This document shows, piece after piece, positions 1 to 10,850 of a stretch of 64,000 nucleotides of DNA. Origin of the DNA: Lunularia cruciata (taxonomy: Eukaryota; Streptophyta; Marchantiopsida; Lunulariales; Lunulariaceae); NCBI GenBank assembly GCA_948567375.1, contig OX419759.1, positions 18,072,744-18,136,743 of the forward strand, read 5' to 3'. The position numbers and the translations under genes were made by a program. Every line of letters begins with the position of its first letter. The stretch's first letter is position 1. The notes beneath the pieces were generated by a model, which saw nothing but the letters and a program-made list of their open reading frames with translations, ran no database searches and was not told the DNA's origin.

Positions 1-1385
1 GGAAGGAGGACTTTGTTTCTATATTGATTATCATAGGCTCAATAAGCAAACAATGAAGAATGCATATCTCTTGCCTCAGATTGATGACTTGCTTGATCAA
101 TTGAATGGAGCACAATACTTTTCCAAGCTGGATCTTTACAATGGCTATTGGCAAATCCTCATCGATAGGGAGGATGTGAAAAAGACGGCCTTTTGCACAA
201 GGTATGAGCATTTTGAGTGGAGGGTTCTACCTTTTAGGCTCACTAATGCTCCAACAATCTTCATGAATAAGATGTATTGGGTGATGGATGGACTATTGGA
301 TCGGTATGTGGTGGTATTCTTGGATGATATTTTAATCTAGCAAGATAGAGGTAGAATACATGAATCACGTGCAAGAAGTCCTAAGATGACTACAATAATG
401 GAATTTTATTGCAAGAAGTCAAAGTGTGCCTTTTGCCAAAAGGAAGTTACCTTCTTGGAGCACAAGATCTCATTGGAGGAGGTCAAGATGTAAGAGGAGA
501 AAATCAAGGCCATTACTGATTGGTCTACTCCAAAAGATGCTACAAAGTATGGGCATTGAATGGATTGGCTAGTTTTTACCGACGGTTAATCCACTATTAT
601 GCTCATGTGGTTGCACCATTGACTGACCTCTTGGAGAAGGACTTGAGCTTCTAGTGGACAACCAAGCACAAAAAAACATTCCAAAAGTTGAAACATATGG
701 TGTCTTTAAGGCCCATACTTCAACCGTATGATCCTCAACTACCCTGTGTGGTTGATTTTGATGCTTCTAACTTTGCAATTGGAGCCGTGTTGCAACAAGA
801 ATTCCCAGATGGACTACATCCCATTGCCTTTGTGTCTTGCCGACTCAATATGGAAAAAAGAAACTACTCTGCTTGAGATCAAGAACAAATTGCAATGGTA
901 TATGCCACCAAGGTATGGAGGCATTACCTCTTGGAGAAACAAGTGATCATGAGAACTGATCACAAACCATTGTTGTAGACCTTACACTTGGAACACATGA
1001 AGAATTGACACATGAACTCTAATTGTTTGACATCAAACTTGAGTACAAACCAGGTTGGTTCCACATCATCTCTAATGCTTTATCATGACGACTTGATTGA
1101 AGGCTCTTCCTCTCATCACAAGAGTAATTACAATGGTGTCAATTGACTCTAAGGTCCAAAATGAGTATCAGTCAACTCTACAACAAGATCCATTCTTCCA
1201 AATGGTACATGGTTGCCTCACAACATGCAATAAGGAGTAAACCACCTTCTCTATCAAGGAGGGCCTTCTATTCCATGAGGACCGGATCTATGTTCCAGCC
1301 AAAGATGATCTTTGACTTGTGCGCCTTCAAGAAGCCCATGATTTACTCATAGCTGGTCACATGGATGTAGACAAGACCTTGGGTA
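1..1385 (+). mobile_element. Gypsy B1, left fragment (reverse transcriptase to start of integrase), decayed
   Basis: This is the internal part of a plus-strand Ty3/gypsy element whose 5' end lies outside the window. Positions 1-340 encode a reverse transcriptase palm with a FLDD catalytic box near 318-330. RNase H follows at about 690-1085 (DFDASNFAIGAVLQQ), then the start of integrase. Frames are broken by stops (TAG at 338, TGA at 387-389, TGA at 1086-1088) and by indels. It aligns throughout with the better-preserved copy B2 at 54800-56240. The sequence breaks off at 1385 where element A1 begins and resumes at 15992 with the matching integrase codons. It is a non-coding relic. Confidence 0.9.
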
Positions 1386-2126
1386 TGTAATACTCCAAGG
1401 ACAAGAGAAGAGAGAAAACACAAATTACACACTCAAACATTTGATGCCCCAAAGGAGCACCTTCTCTTTATTATATAGACAAAGAGGATCTCCTCCAAGG
1501 AAGCTCCACCATAGGATTAGGCACACATATAGGTGATGTGTCAGAAAACTCCACCCTTGGATTACTAACTTGGATGGGTGACATGTCTGGTCTAGGACCT
1601 ATCTGGTTGGTCAAACAAGCTTTGACCGGAGGGAATCTTTTAGGGAATCTTCCTGTAGGAATCTCAGAATCACATGAGTAAGGTACAATTGGAAAGCTCT
1701 TGATGAGACAAAGTAGGGAGGAGGGAAGGCCAACCTTTCCTTTGTTGGGGGGAGGGAATCTACACATTTTCAAGGCCTAATTCATCTAATTAGGTTTCCA
1801 AAATTGCCTTCAAAGATTTTAGGCATCTTTTGGTTCCTACTCTATTAGTAGAAGTCCCCTTTTGGTGATACCTCTTTCTGATATATTTATTCCATCATGT
1901 GTAACATCCTTCCAAGTGCTATCAAACCAATTCTCACATGTAAATCATATGTTTAGCTATTGGTTATAAGGTTCTCAAGTCTATTTTGGTTTATGCCCTA
2001 TTAGTAGAAGTGATCTTTTGGTGATACTTCTATCTGATCTATTTTGACCATCATGTATTACATCATTCTAGATGTTACCAAACCAAATTTCACATCTAGA
2101 TCATATGGCTAGCTCTTGGTATTACA
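1386..2126 (-). repeat. A1 3' LTR
   Basis: This 741-bp LTR starts TGTAATAC and ends GTATTACA and pairs with 15258-15991. In element orientation a TATA-like motif (TATATAA) lies near 1475-1485. The U3 side carries two degenerate copies of a unit of about 156 bp, which can be seen by comparing CTATTAGTAGAAGT at 1842 and at 1998. The adjacent polypurine tract is read on the minus strand from about 2127-2143. Confidence 0.9.
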
Positions 2127-2850
2127 AACCTCTTTCCTTTTAAGACGTAACGTCCTTGTTATGCAATTGTTGCTCAAATGTTTGCACCGGTGCATGTGTC
2201 AAATTGGCAGCAGGCTCCCAGGTTGCTTCATAGAGGGGGTAACCTTTCCATTGTACTAGATAGTCCACCCGCAGATGGCAAGTACAATGCATACATTTTT
2301 CGAGAATCCGCTCCACTTCATATTCCTCTATGCTATCAATGAGTGTTAGACAAGGTTGAATGTCTTTTGTGGAATGACCTTGGCCTGATCAGGGAGCATA
2401 TCTGCATAGTAGGGAGACATGGAACGTTGGATGGATCTTCATGTGTGGTGGTAGCTCAAGGTGAAAGGCACAATGCCGATTCAATAAAGAATCAAGAAAG
2501 GCCCAAAAAAACAAGGTCTGAGCTTACGAGGTCCAACTAATGTGAGGTTGGTTGTTGATAGCCATACTTGATCCCCAACATTGAACTCCATGTACCTATG
2601 GTGTGCATCAATATATTGCTTCTGTCAATTTTGCACAATCTATAATCTGTGCTTGGCACTCTCTACACCTTGTTGGATTCTAGAAACAAATGTATTGACT
2701 GCATTGACCTTGGTAGCCCCTGGATGGATCTTCATCAAGCTAAAAGGTGAGAAGGGATGCTCACCATACATGAGGAAGAACGGATTGACTTGGGTGGATG
2801 CATTCACTGAATTGTTGTAAGCAAATTCCACCAATGAGAGTAGGGTGTCC
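2127..2850 (-). pseudogene. A1 integrase C-terminus and chromodomain
   Basis: Read on the minus strand, 2876-2640 continues the integrase core (VEFAYNNS, then NPFFLMYGEHPF). Positions 2345-2140 encode a chromodomain with EYEVERIL, then QWKGYP and ATWEP. Chromodomains of chromoviruses bind modified histones and steer integration. Stops and indels break the link between the two parts. The integrase is cut at 2850 by element C, and its missing N-terminal part is found at 10851-11240. Confidence 0.85.
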
Positions 2851-3542
2851 TGTGAGCCGGCCTGTCTCTCACTCAAGATGAACCTCTAATGGCTATTATG
2901 GTAGCGCACCATGGACTAAGAAGACAAGGAACCCCAACTCCATCATACTCCTCCAAGGCTAACACTCCAAGACTCAAGACATTGCTCACTAGAGAACTCA
3001 ATGAGAGAGAGATAGTTGCAAATGAAAGGATGATGAGTACCTCCTCACTCCTTGTTTATATACTTGTGAAATAGTTACATACCAAAGTTACTCATTACCG
3101 TAGTAACTCAAGTTACTAGACTAAAAGTCAAGTAAAGTCAAAAAGTAGAAAGGAATATCCATTCACATGGGCATATTCCCCTAAGCATGTGGTCTTATCT
3201 TGACCCAACCACTAAGTCAATGATTCCTTCACATGGGCTATCCTTGGACTAAAGAAGAATCCAAAACAAAAAGACTTGTGGGACCAAGAGTTCTCAACTC
3301 TTTCCTCGAAGCCAAACACCTAGGAATAATACCAAGTCAACACATTAAAATCCAAAATAGTGGTGCTCATCTTTCCTACTTCCTCTAAAGTAAGGTCCCC
3401 TCTATCTTAGCTATGACTAACTTTAGCTAACCATGACTAATAAAGAACCATCCTTTATCTCTATATTAATAATATCTCTTAAGTACTTGTAATACCAAGC
3501 TAAATATCACAATACCACACACATGCACAAATGGGTGTTACA
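2851..3542 (-). repeat. C 3' LTR
   Basis: The 692-bp LTR runs (plus reading) from TGTGAG to TTACA. Its partner at 10159-10850 has exactly the same length. In element orientation a TATA motif (TATATAAAC) lies near 3053-3062. The neighbouring polypurine-like tract (GGAGGTAAA on the minus strand) is at about 3543-3551. Confidence 0.88.
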
Positions 3543-3590
3543 TTTACCTCCTGACTAAGTTTTCACTTTGTCCTCAAAGTGAAGGTCTCT

Positions 3591-5203
3591 CTACCTTCTA
3601 TGGTACATCCTCAACTTATCATGGTTAATCCTATCAAAGTGTCTTCCTCCCAACTCCTTGAGATCATAGGTGTAATTACCCCACACCTTCTCCACTATGA
3701 AAGGTCCAAAGTACTTAGGCAAAAATTTATTTTCCACTCTCTTGAATTGAATGGAATCAAACAACATTACCCAATCACCTTCCTTGAAAGGCTCCACCTT
3801 CTTCTTGCCTTACCCCTTGTCATAGCTCCTCTTTTTTTTCCTTTGGGCTTGCTCCACTTGACCGTAGCAATTGCTCTTACCTCTTCTAACTCCATGAGTT
3901 GTTCCTTCCTTGACTTCTCTGCATCACCTCCTTGTGCTTACTTCAATCTCCTATGAATGCTTTGGAAGGTAGGAAGATCAAAGTGAATAGGTAGGGTAGA
4001 CCTAATACCATATACCAATTGAAATAGAGAATATCCGGTGGAGGTCTTCATGGTTGTCCTATACTCCCACAAAACTGCATGAATCCTCTTGTCCAAATGA
4101 TGTTTAGCCCCCTCCATTTCTACATCTTTGGCCAACATCATGCACAAGGTCTGATTGGTTCTCTCTGCCAAGCCATTGGAATTTGGCTTATAGGATGTAG
4201 TTACTCTATGTGTGATAGAGAAATGTCGTAGCATGGCTGTAGTAATGCTTCCTGTAAACTCTCCTCCTCTATCAGAAACCAACTCCAAAGGGCATCCAAA
4301 CCTAGTGATAATGCGTTCATAAAGAAATCTACCCACTTCATCTTCATTCTTGTCCCTCAATGGTCTAGCCTCAACCCACTTGGTAAGGTAATCAGTAACT
4401 ACCACAATGTACAGATTGTTCCTTGGGATTTTATTGAGAGGACCTACAAAATCAATTCCCCACTTCTCAAAAGGTTCTAGCAATGGAATTGATCTAAGTG
4501 GTGGAGTGGATGTAGACTTTCTAGCAAAAGGTTGACAAACATGACAAGTTTTGCAATAATCAAGACAATCCTTGAAAATCCCTCTCCAATGGTAACCTGC
4601 ATCTAGAATCTTGAAAGCAGTCATCTTTCCTGCAAAGTGTCCTCCACATACTAAACCTTCATGAAACTCCTTTATGAGTAGGATAGACTCTTCCTTACCC
4701 ACTGCTCTTTGAAGTAGACCATCTGCTCCTTGGTGAAAAAGAATATCCTCCACCATTGTGTAAGGTCTAGATCTTGCTGCAAGGGCCTTCCTCTCCCTAG
4801 CATGCATCCCTTTTGGATAGTTACCTCTTGTCACAAAATCCACAATCTCCTTGTACTCCATTGGAACCTCTTGAGTGACTGAGATTGTCATGAGCTCCTC
4901 ATCTGGGAAGGAATCATCCACTATCTCAACTCCATCATGATCATAGGCTCTAGATAACAAATCAGTATTTGCATGTTTCTTTCCTGGTCTATCTTCAATG
5001 GTGTAATCATACTCAAACAAGAGTATCATCCACCTTGCTAGTCTCCCTTCAACATTAGGCTTGTTGAAGATGTACTTCAAAGCCTTGTGATCTATGACAA
5101 TGGTGGCTTTCCCTCCAATCAAGTCGTGTCTAAACTTCTTGAGACCAAAGATCACTGCCAACCCTTCTCTCTCCGTGATAGAGTAGTTCTTCTCTAAAAC
5201 CAT
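3591..5203 (-). pseudogene. Element C RNase H and integrase part of Pol
   Basis: The frame opens directly after an in-frame TAG and runs from RNase H (KNYSITEREGLAV, then IDHKALKYIF) into integrase. Integrase shows an HHCC zinc region (GHFAGKM, then CKTCHVCQ) and a DDE core (WGIDFVGP; LVSDRGGEF; NGLAERTNQT). The main frame ends at 3938. A shifted segment at 3797-3591 encodes an integrase C-terminal fold (EGDWVMLFD, then KYFGPFIVEKV). A frameshift near 3940 and the TAG at 5204 make this copy defective. It is unusually well preserved compared with A1 around it. Confidence 0.88.
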
Positions 5204-6970
5204 CTACCTACTAGCATAAGCTATTGGATGATCATACCCATCTTGGTCTAATTGACTAAGAGTGCATCCTATAGCTACATTAGAAGCATCAGTGTAGAGG
5301 ATGAAAGGCTTACTCCAATCAGGTTTAGCAAGAATTGGAGCTACAACAAGGGATTGCTTGAGCTCCTCAAAAGCTTTAAGAGCCTCCTTGTCTTCCAAAA
5401 TCACAATGTAATCTACACCCTTCTTCATGTAGATGGTCAATGCATAAGCCTTGTTGGAAAATGAGAAGATGGACCTCCTATAGTACCCAACCATCCCCAA
5501 GAATTGGCATAACTTTGTCAAGCTTGAAGGGAGTGGAAGGTCTGAGATTTTCCTCACCTTCTTAGGATCAAGTGCTATTCCATCCTTGAAGATGAAGTGC
5601 CTCAAAAGTAGACCTTCTTCACATCCAAAAATGCACTTCTCTGGGTTGAGTGATGCATTTGCCTCATCCAAGCGTTGCAAGACTTTGATTAGGTGTTCAA
5701 AGTGCTCCTCCTTGCTCCCATAGACACAAAAGTCATCAATGAAGTCTCTCACAAATTTCCCAATGAAAGGTTCAAATACCTTGTTCATGAACTGTTGGAA
5801 TGTGGTTGGAACATTGCAAAGCCCAAAAGGCATGACCTTGAAAGCGTAAGTTCCCCAAGGTGTGGTGAACGTAGTGAGTTGTTGATGCTTTGGTGCAATC
5901 TTGATTTGGTTATATCTACTATAACCATCACCAAAACTATACCTCTCATGACCTGCAACCTCCAACAAGATCTCATCAATGAATGGCAATGGGTAGTAGT
6001 CCTTCTTGGTAATAGCATTGAGCTTCTTGTAATCTACACATACCCAAAGCTTGCCATTCTTTTTCTTCACAATGACAATTAGAGACACCCATTCTGAATT
6101 CTCCACCTCAAAGATAAATCCGGCCTCCTTGAGCTTATCAATCTCCTCCTTCACAACCAAAGATATTGGTGGGCTAATGTGACGTTGCTTTTGGCGGATT
6201 GGTCTTGCATGTGAATCCACCTCTATCTTGTGCTCCTCCAAGGTGACTTCCTTCAAATCCTTGTAACTGAAAGCAAAAACATGGATGAACTTGCAGAAAA
6301 TCTCCTCAAATCTCACCTTCTCCTCCATGGTAACATTTGGGCCATACTTGAGGGTAGCTAACCTTCTCTCTACCTCCTCAAGTGTCAATGGTGATTTATC
6401 AAAGTCCTTCAAAACCTCTGGCTTAGGTGCAAAATCCATAGCACACAAAGGATACACATCTGAATCAGATTCAAATTCATCCTCCTCCGTGGAAGTCTCC
6501 TCTTCCATGCTTGTGTCCACACCTAAAGCTCCTTTTTCAGAATCTGATTCCCAATAATCAAAAGATGGTGTATCTGAATGTGAAGTGTTGGTGGTGTTAG
6601 TCACAGGAATTGTGACTCTATGGTTTGATGGCCCAATCCTCAAGTACCCTTTGTCCCATCGATCAATTGTGCGTGTTGCTCTCAATTATGGCCTCCCAAG
6701 AAGTAAGTCATAGCTTGAGTCCTTCAAGACTTGGAAAGTCATGAGATTTTGAACTTCCATAAGTGAAACTACCACTTTATCCATCACCCCTACTGGTCGA
6801 ACTTGTTGCTTGTTTGCCATGCTCACCATATGTTGAAGGTCTTGAGGGTATCATACCCAACTTCTTCATCAACCTTTCTGACATGGCATTCACTGCTGAT
6901 CCTCCATCAACCCATGCATCCTTGATGTTGTGACCATTCATTCTCATATCAATCTTGGAGGCATATTCAC
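5204..6970 (-). pseudogene. Element C protease, reverse transcriptase and start of RNase H
   Basis: A retropepsin-like motif (VDGGSAVN) is encoded near 6890-6920. The 493-codon frame 6685-5204 then holds RT, with fingers (VKKEIDKLKEAGFIFEV), palm (LNAITKKDYYPLPFIDEIL) and the catalytic YxDD box read as FIDD at about 5729-5743. It continues to the start of RNase H (LYTDASNVAIGCTLSQ). The frame stops at TAG 5204-5206, where related proteins continue with Gln, so one C-to-T change could explain it. The next frame continues in phase, so RT and RNase H/integrase were one polyprotein. Confidence 0.88.
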
Positions 6971-6977
6971 AAGCCTC

Positions 6978-8449
6978 TCATGGTGCTGGCTTGGCATCCA
7001 CCACCCCCATTGATACTAGAGCTTTTGCCTTCTTCTTCCTCTTGCTCCTTGTAGAACTCAAACCATCTCTAAGCTCCTTTCTCAGGGTAGGGTTCAAAGC
7101 AATCAATTGGCCCACTATGATGTTAGCCTTGTGACTACCAACATTCTCCAACACATTGTAGTTCCATTGTTGCTTTGAAATCAAGAAATCTTCCATCCCC
7201 AACTTCTTCCTTGGAGTCTTTGTTGGTGATGGTGTTGAGGTGCGAGTGCTCCTAGTAGACATAGGAGTATCCTTTCTTGGAGTAAATCCTTGAGAAGCGT
7301 GAACATCCTCTACAAAATGAGCTCTCTTCTTCTCTTGTGCCAAAAGCTCCAAATTAAGACTCTTGGAGTTTGAGCACTCTCCCTTCTCATACTTGCTCTC
7401 CACCAAATCTATGGATGCTATCCTCTTCCCTTTGTTTGGATTAGGAGCCACTTGGGTTTCACTACCACCCTCTTTCCCTCTATTGGCTCCCTCATAACTC
7501 CTTCCTCCATGGTAAGTGGAATTTGGGCAATTCCTTTGGATATGGCCTCTTCCTCCACAAACAAAACAATTTCTATCATTGAAATTGTTGGCTGGTTGAC
7601 CTCCTCTATATGGATAGTTTCCATAAATCCTAGGCCCTCTCCCTACATTCTGATCCACCTCTCTCTTCTCCCATAGTTGCACCACATTGATCTTGAGATC
7701 CGCAAATTGTTCTGTGATGGTTTGAAGTGGATCCTTTGGTGGAGGTGCAAGAACTAAGGCAACTACTACTTGTGGTGCGACTTGTGGTGACCCTGAAACC
7801 CTTGCCACCAAAGTATCAGAAGTTCCACCATACTTGTAGCCTTGAGGAGGATGCACAACCTCCTTCACTACCAAATCACTCTCATCTCCTTCCAAACAAA
7901 CTATCCTCCATACAAATTGTGATTTTGATAGCTTCAACCTTGGAAGAAGGTTTTTCATATCTTGCCTTGATTCAAATTTGTGGTCACAAAATTCTTGGTG
8001 AGCATGGCCTCTATGCTAATCATAGTAGTCTCCATATCATCCCCACCCTTCCTCAACACTATGCAAAATCTGGACTCTAACTTTTCCACTCTTTCCAGAT
8101 AGACTCTCACTTTCTCTTCATCTCCTTGTTTGAGAAATGTAACCTCACTCATCAATCTCTCATAACTCTCATCAAGAAGAAAGTTCTCAATGAGTGCTTA
8201 ATTCAAACTCTCCCAAGACTCCTCTTCCCCATCTCTCCTCTCTCTCTTTTGGTATTCTGACTCATACCATGTAAGTGCTGCATCCTCAAAGAAATCTGGT
8301 AATAATGAGACCCACTCATTCTTCCTCCTCTCATTGTTGCCTATGCAAGCTCTCTTGAAGTCTCTCACAAAGGCCTCCACATCTTCTCCATTCTTGCCAA
8401 AGAAAACCGGAAGTTTCCCTATCTTAACCTCTCACTATCTTTCTTTCTC
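6978..8449 (-). pseudogene. Element C gag
   Basis: The capsid-like retrotransposon gag domain is at about 8400-7960 (VEAFVRDFKRA; LTWYESEYQ). It is followed by a nucleocapsid zinc knuckle CFVCGGRGHIQRNCP at about 7560-7516 (CX2CX4HX4C). Downstream is a Ser/Thr/Pro/Lys-rich stretch. The capsid part is broken by frameshifts near 8190 and 7956. The last frame (7958-6978) is open for 326 codons and ends just before the protease. Confidence 0.85.
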
Positions 8450-8649
8450 TCAAATTTTTTTTTCTTTTCTCTCACACCATAACTAATATAGTATGTACAT
8501 GACTAGCACCATTTGAGAATAATCCACCCTAGGGAACACAAAAGTCTTAGGTTGCTCCAAGATTTCTATAGCAATAACAAATCCTAGAGTGCATATTAAT
8601 CAAACCCTCATGGATAGTTTATCCATAAGTTGAAAGATTATCTCCATCA

Positions 8650-9283
8650 CTAATTTTGAGAACTAGCTGATGAAGGTGGTAGTATTTCTGTAGCTGTACT
8701 AAGACTCTCTCCAAGATCCTTCACCAAAGTCTCCAAAAGTGATTTTACTCCACTACACTCATGTCCTTTTGGAAGTCCTTCGACTCCACAAACCTCACAC
8801 GACTCCTTGGTCTTAAATCTTCTCCCTCCCAATCTTGGTGAAGAAGGTCCAACATGCAAACCCAAGTCAAGTAAGCCTCTCCTTTCCCTCAATCTCTTGC
8901 TCTCCAAGGTCAATGGACATGAACTTGCCTTATGTCTCTTCTTTCCACATAGAAAGCACTTAGACTCACTCTTTCCTCCAAGTGGTGTAGGTTTTTGGAT
9001 CCTCTCAACACTCTCTTCAAATTCTATTGTAAACTCTCTTTTCCTCAAATCCACACCTAGAATCACCTCAAACCCTTGGGGAACCTTGCATAATCTCAAT
9101 TTCCACTCTTGATGACCCTCTATGCTCACAAGATGAATCTAAACACTCAAACATGCTTTTTGTTGCTCTCAAACTCCTCATGCATGAGATCTCCACTCTG
9201 CAGAATTTACCCTTCCTCACAATGTCACTCAAATCTCCCAACCAATATGTGATAGTCCTCTGAAATTTTTCACACTTGATCAC
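8650..9283 (-). CDS. Extra ORF upstream of gag in element C, with zinc motifs; function unknown
   Basis: Minus-strand frames 9283-9068 and 9129-8650 overlap and probably form one broken reading frame lying between the leader and gag. The 159-codon frame contains CFLCGKKRHKASSC (CX2CX4HX4C, a gag-like knuckle) and a second Cys/His cluster, CEVCGVEGLPKGHEC. It ends in a Ser-rich tail. Standard gypsy elements have no ORF here. It could be a captured host gene fragment, a duplicated nucleocapsid segment or a family-specific accessory protein. I do not recognise it. Confidence 0.5.
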
Positions 9284-9982
9284 AACTCCAGGGTGTCCCT
9301 CCCTGCAAGATTGCAGATCTTTTCATTGAGCTATTTGGCCTAGACACTTTTCTATTCAGCACACATATTTCAGATTTGGTCTGAAAACCACCCTCCTCAC
9401 TTCAAAAACTCATAACTCCCTGCACAAGAACGACCTCTCTCTAATTTTTGTGCCAGCAGGTAGGATACAATGCACTAAATTTTCTTGGAAAGTTTCAGAA
9501 AAATTCACTGCAAATTGAATGAATGGCAGACTCTGTACAATTTTCTAGAGAGCATGCAGTTACGAGAGCACTTTACCCTATCAACTTTCAAAATTTCTAG
9601 CATAGTGCACATAGTAGCTCTTACAATAATTTCAAGTGTACTAACTGAAAGATAAACCAAGCTATCATGTGTAGAAATTTCAAGTCCAAATCTCAAACTT
9701 GAGATTTTGCCCAAAGTCACCTTAATCCCCAAAATCTGCAATCCACCTCACACAGTCTCTCCAATTCCTCTCATGTGTACAAGATGTACAAAATCACCTC
9801 AAAGACATCATCATGAACTACAGATTATACAAATGGATCTTGGTTTTCTAACATAAATTCAGCCCTCTCCTCTCTTAATGTTCTCTCCAAGTGAGCTCTC
9901 ATAGCCTCCTTTTGCCTAATGTAGAATTAAACACAGAACATTATCTTGCCTTCTAGAGAGGTCCTGGTAATAGAACCAAAAA
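9284..9982 (-). other. Element C leader with candidate primer-binding site
   Basis: This non-coding leader lies between the LTR end (TG at 9983) and the first ORF. A candidate PBS in element orientation starts TGGTTCTATTACCAG (plus 9964-9978), four bases from the LTR edge. It has the TGG start expected for pairing with a tRNA CCA end. I cannot assign the tRNA, and it does not match the initiator-Met site used by A, B and E. The rest is AT-rich with no supported ORF. Confidence 0.5.
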
Positions 9983-9987
9983 TGTGA

Positions 9988-10139
9988 GTAGAATTTGCTT
10001 ACAACAATTCAGTGAATGCGTCCACTCAAGTCAATCCATTCTTCCTCATGTATGGTGAGAAGGGATGCTCACCATACATGAGGAAGAATGGATTGACTTG
10101 GGTAGATGCATTCACTGAATTGTTGTAAGCAAATTCCAC
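9988..10139. repeat. Near-perfect inverted repeat (72-bp arms, 8-bp loop) at element C LTR junction
   Basis: The left arm 9988-10059 and right arm 10068-10139 are reverse complements with only a few mismatches by eye, around the loop 10060-10067. Both arms are copies of A-family integrase sequence (the part encoding EFAYNNS and NPFFLMYGE). The right arm plus the following bases to 10158 repeats the genomic flank of the C 3' LTR at 2750-2850. TGTGAG, the LTR edge, occurs on both sides of the insert (9983 and 10159). Confidence 0.85.
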
Positions 10140-10158
10140 CAATGAGAGTAGGGTGTCC

Positions 10159-10850
10159 TGTGAGCTGGCCTGTCTCTCACTCAAGATGAACCTCTAATGG
10201 CTATTATGGTAGCGCACCATGGACTAAGAAGACAAGGAACCCCAACTCCATCATACTCCTCCAAGGCTAACACTCCAAGACTCAAGACATTGCTCACTAG
10301 AGAACTCAATGAGAGAGAGATAGTTGCAGATGAAAGGATGATGAGTACCTCCTCACCCCTTGTTTATATACTTGTGAAATAGTTACATACCAAAGTTACT
10401 CATTACCGTAGTAACTCAAGTTACTAGACTAAAAGTCAAGTAAAGTCAAAAAGTAGAAAGGAATATCCATTCACATGGGCATATTTCCCTAAGCATGTGG
10501 TCTTATCTTGACCCAACCACTAAGTCAAGGATTCCTTCACATGGGCTATCCTTGGACTAAAGAAGAATCCAAAACAAAAAGACTTGTGGGCCCAAGAGTT
10601 CTCAACTCTTTCCTTGAAGCCAAACACCTAGGAATAATACCAAGTCAACACACTAAAATCCAAAATAGTGGTGCTCATCTTTTCTATTTCCTCTAAAGTA
10701 AGGTCTCCTCTATCTTAGCTATGACTAACTTTAGCTAACCATGACTAATAAAGAACCATCCTTTATCTCTATATAAATAATATCTCTTAAGTACTTGTAA
10801 TACCAAGCTAAATATCACAATACCACACACATGCACAAATGGGTGTTGTA
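10159..10850 (-). repeat. C 5' LTR
   Basis: This is the 692-bp partner of 2851-3542. Its outer end reads GTTGTA instead of GTTACA, so the terminal bases have mutated. After 10850 the A1 integrase resumes in register. Confidence 0.87.

Larger units (their letters stand above)
2851..10850 (-). mobile_element. Gypsy C LTR retrotransposon, full span, inserted in A1 integrase
   Basis: A complete minus-strand Ty3/gypsy element with two 692-bp LTRs (10159-10850 is 5', 2851-3542 is 3'). By eye the LTRs differ at about a dozen positions. It interrupts the A1 integrase, and the tetranucleotide GTCC is duplicated at 2847-2850 and 10851-10854. Internal order is leader, an upstream zinc-motif ORF, gag, protease, RT, RNase H, integrase. 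I saw no chromodomain, so it differs from A and B. The junction between its 5' LTR and leader carries an abnormal palindromic insert (9983-10158). Confidence 0.88.

Noticed and set aside
1471-1773. 100-codon minus-strand frame in the A1 3' LTR
   Set aside because: It lies wholly within the LTR, is not preserved as a frame in the A4 and S LTRs, and has no protein features.
9988-10139. Palindrome as a microRNA hairpin, terminator or CRISPR unit
   Set aside because: Both arms are clearly A-family integrase coding sequence and the site is an LTR junction. It is a rearrangement product, not a known RNA class.
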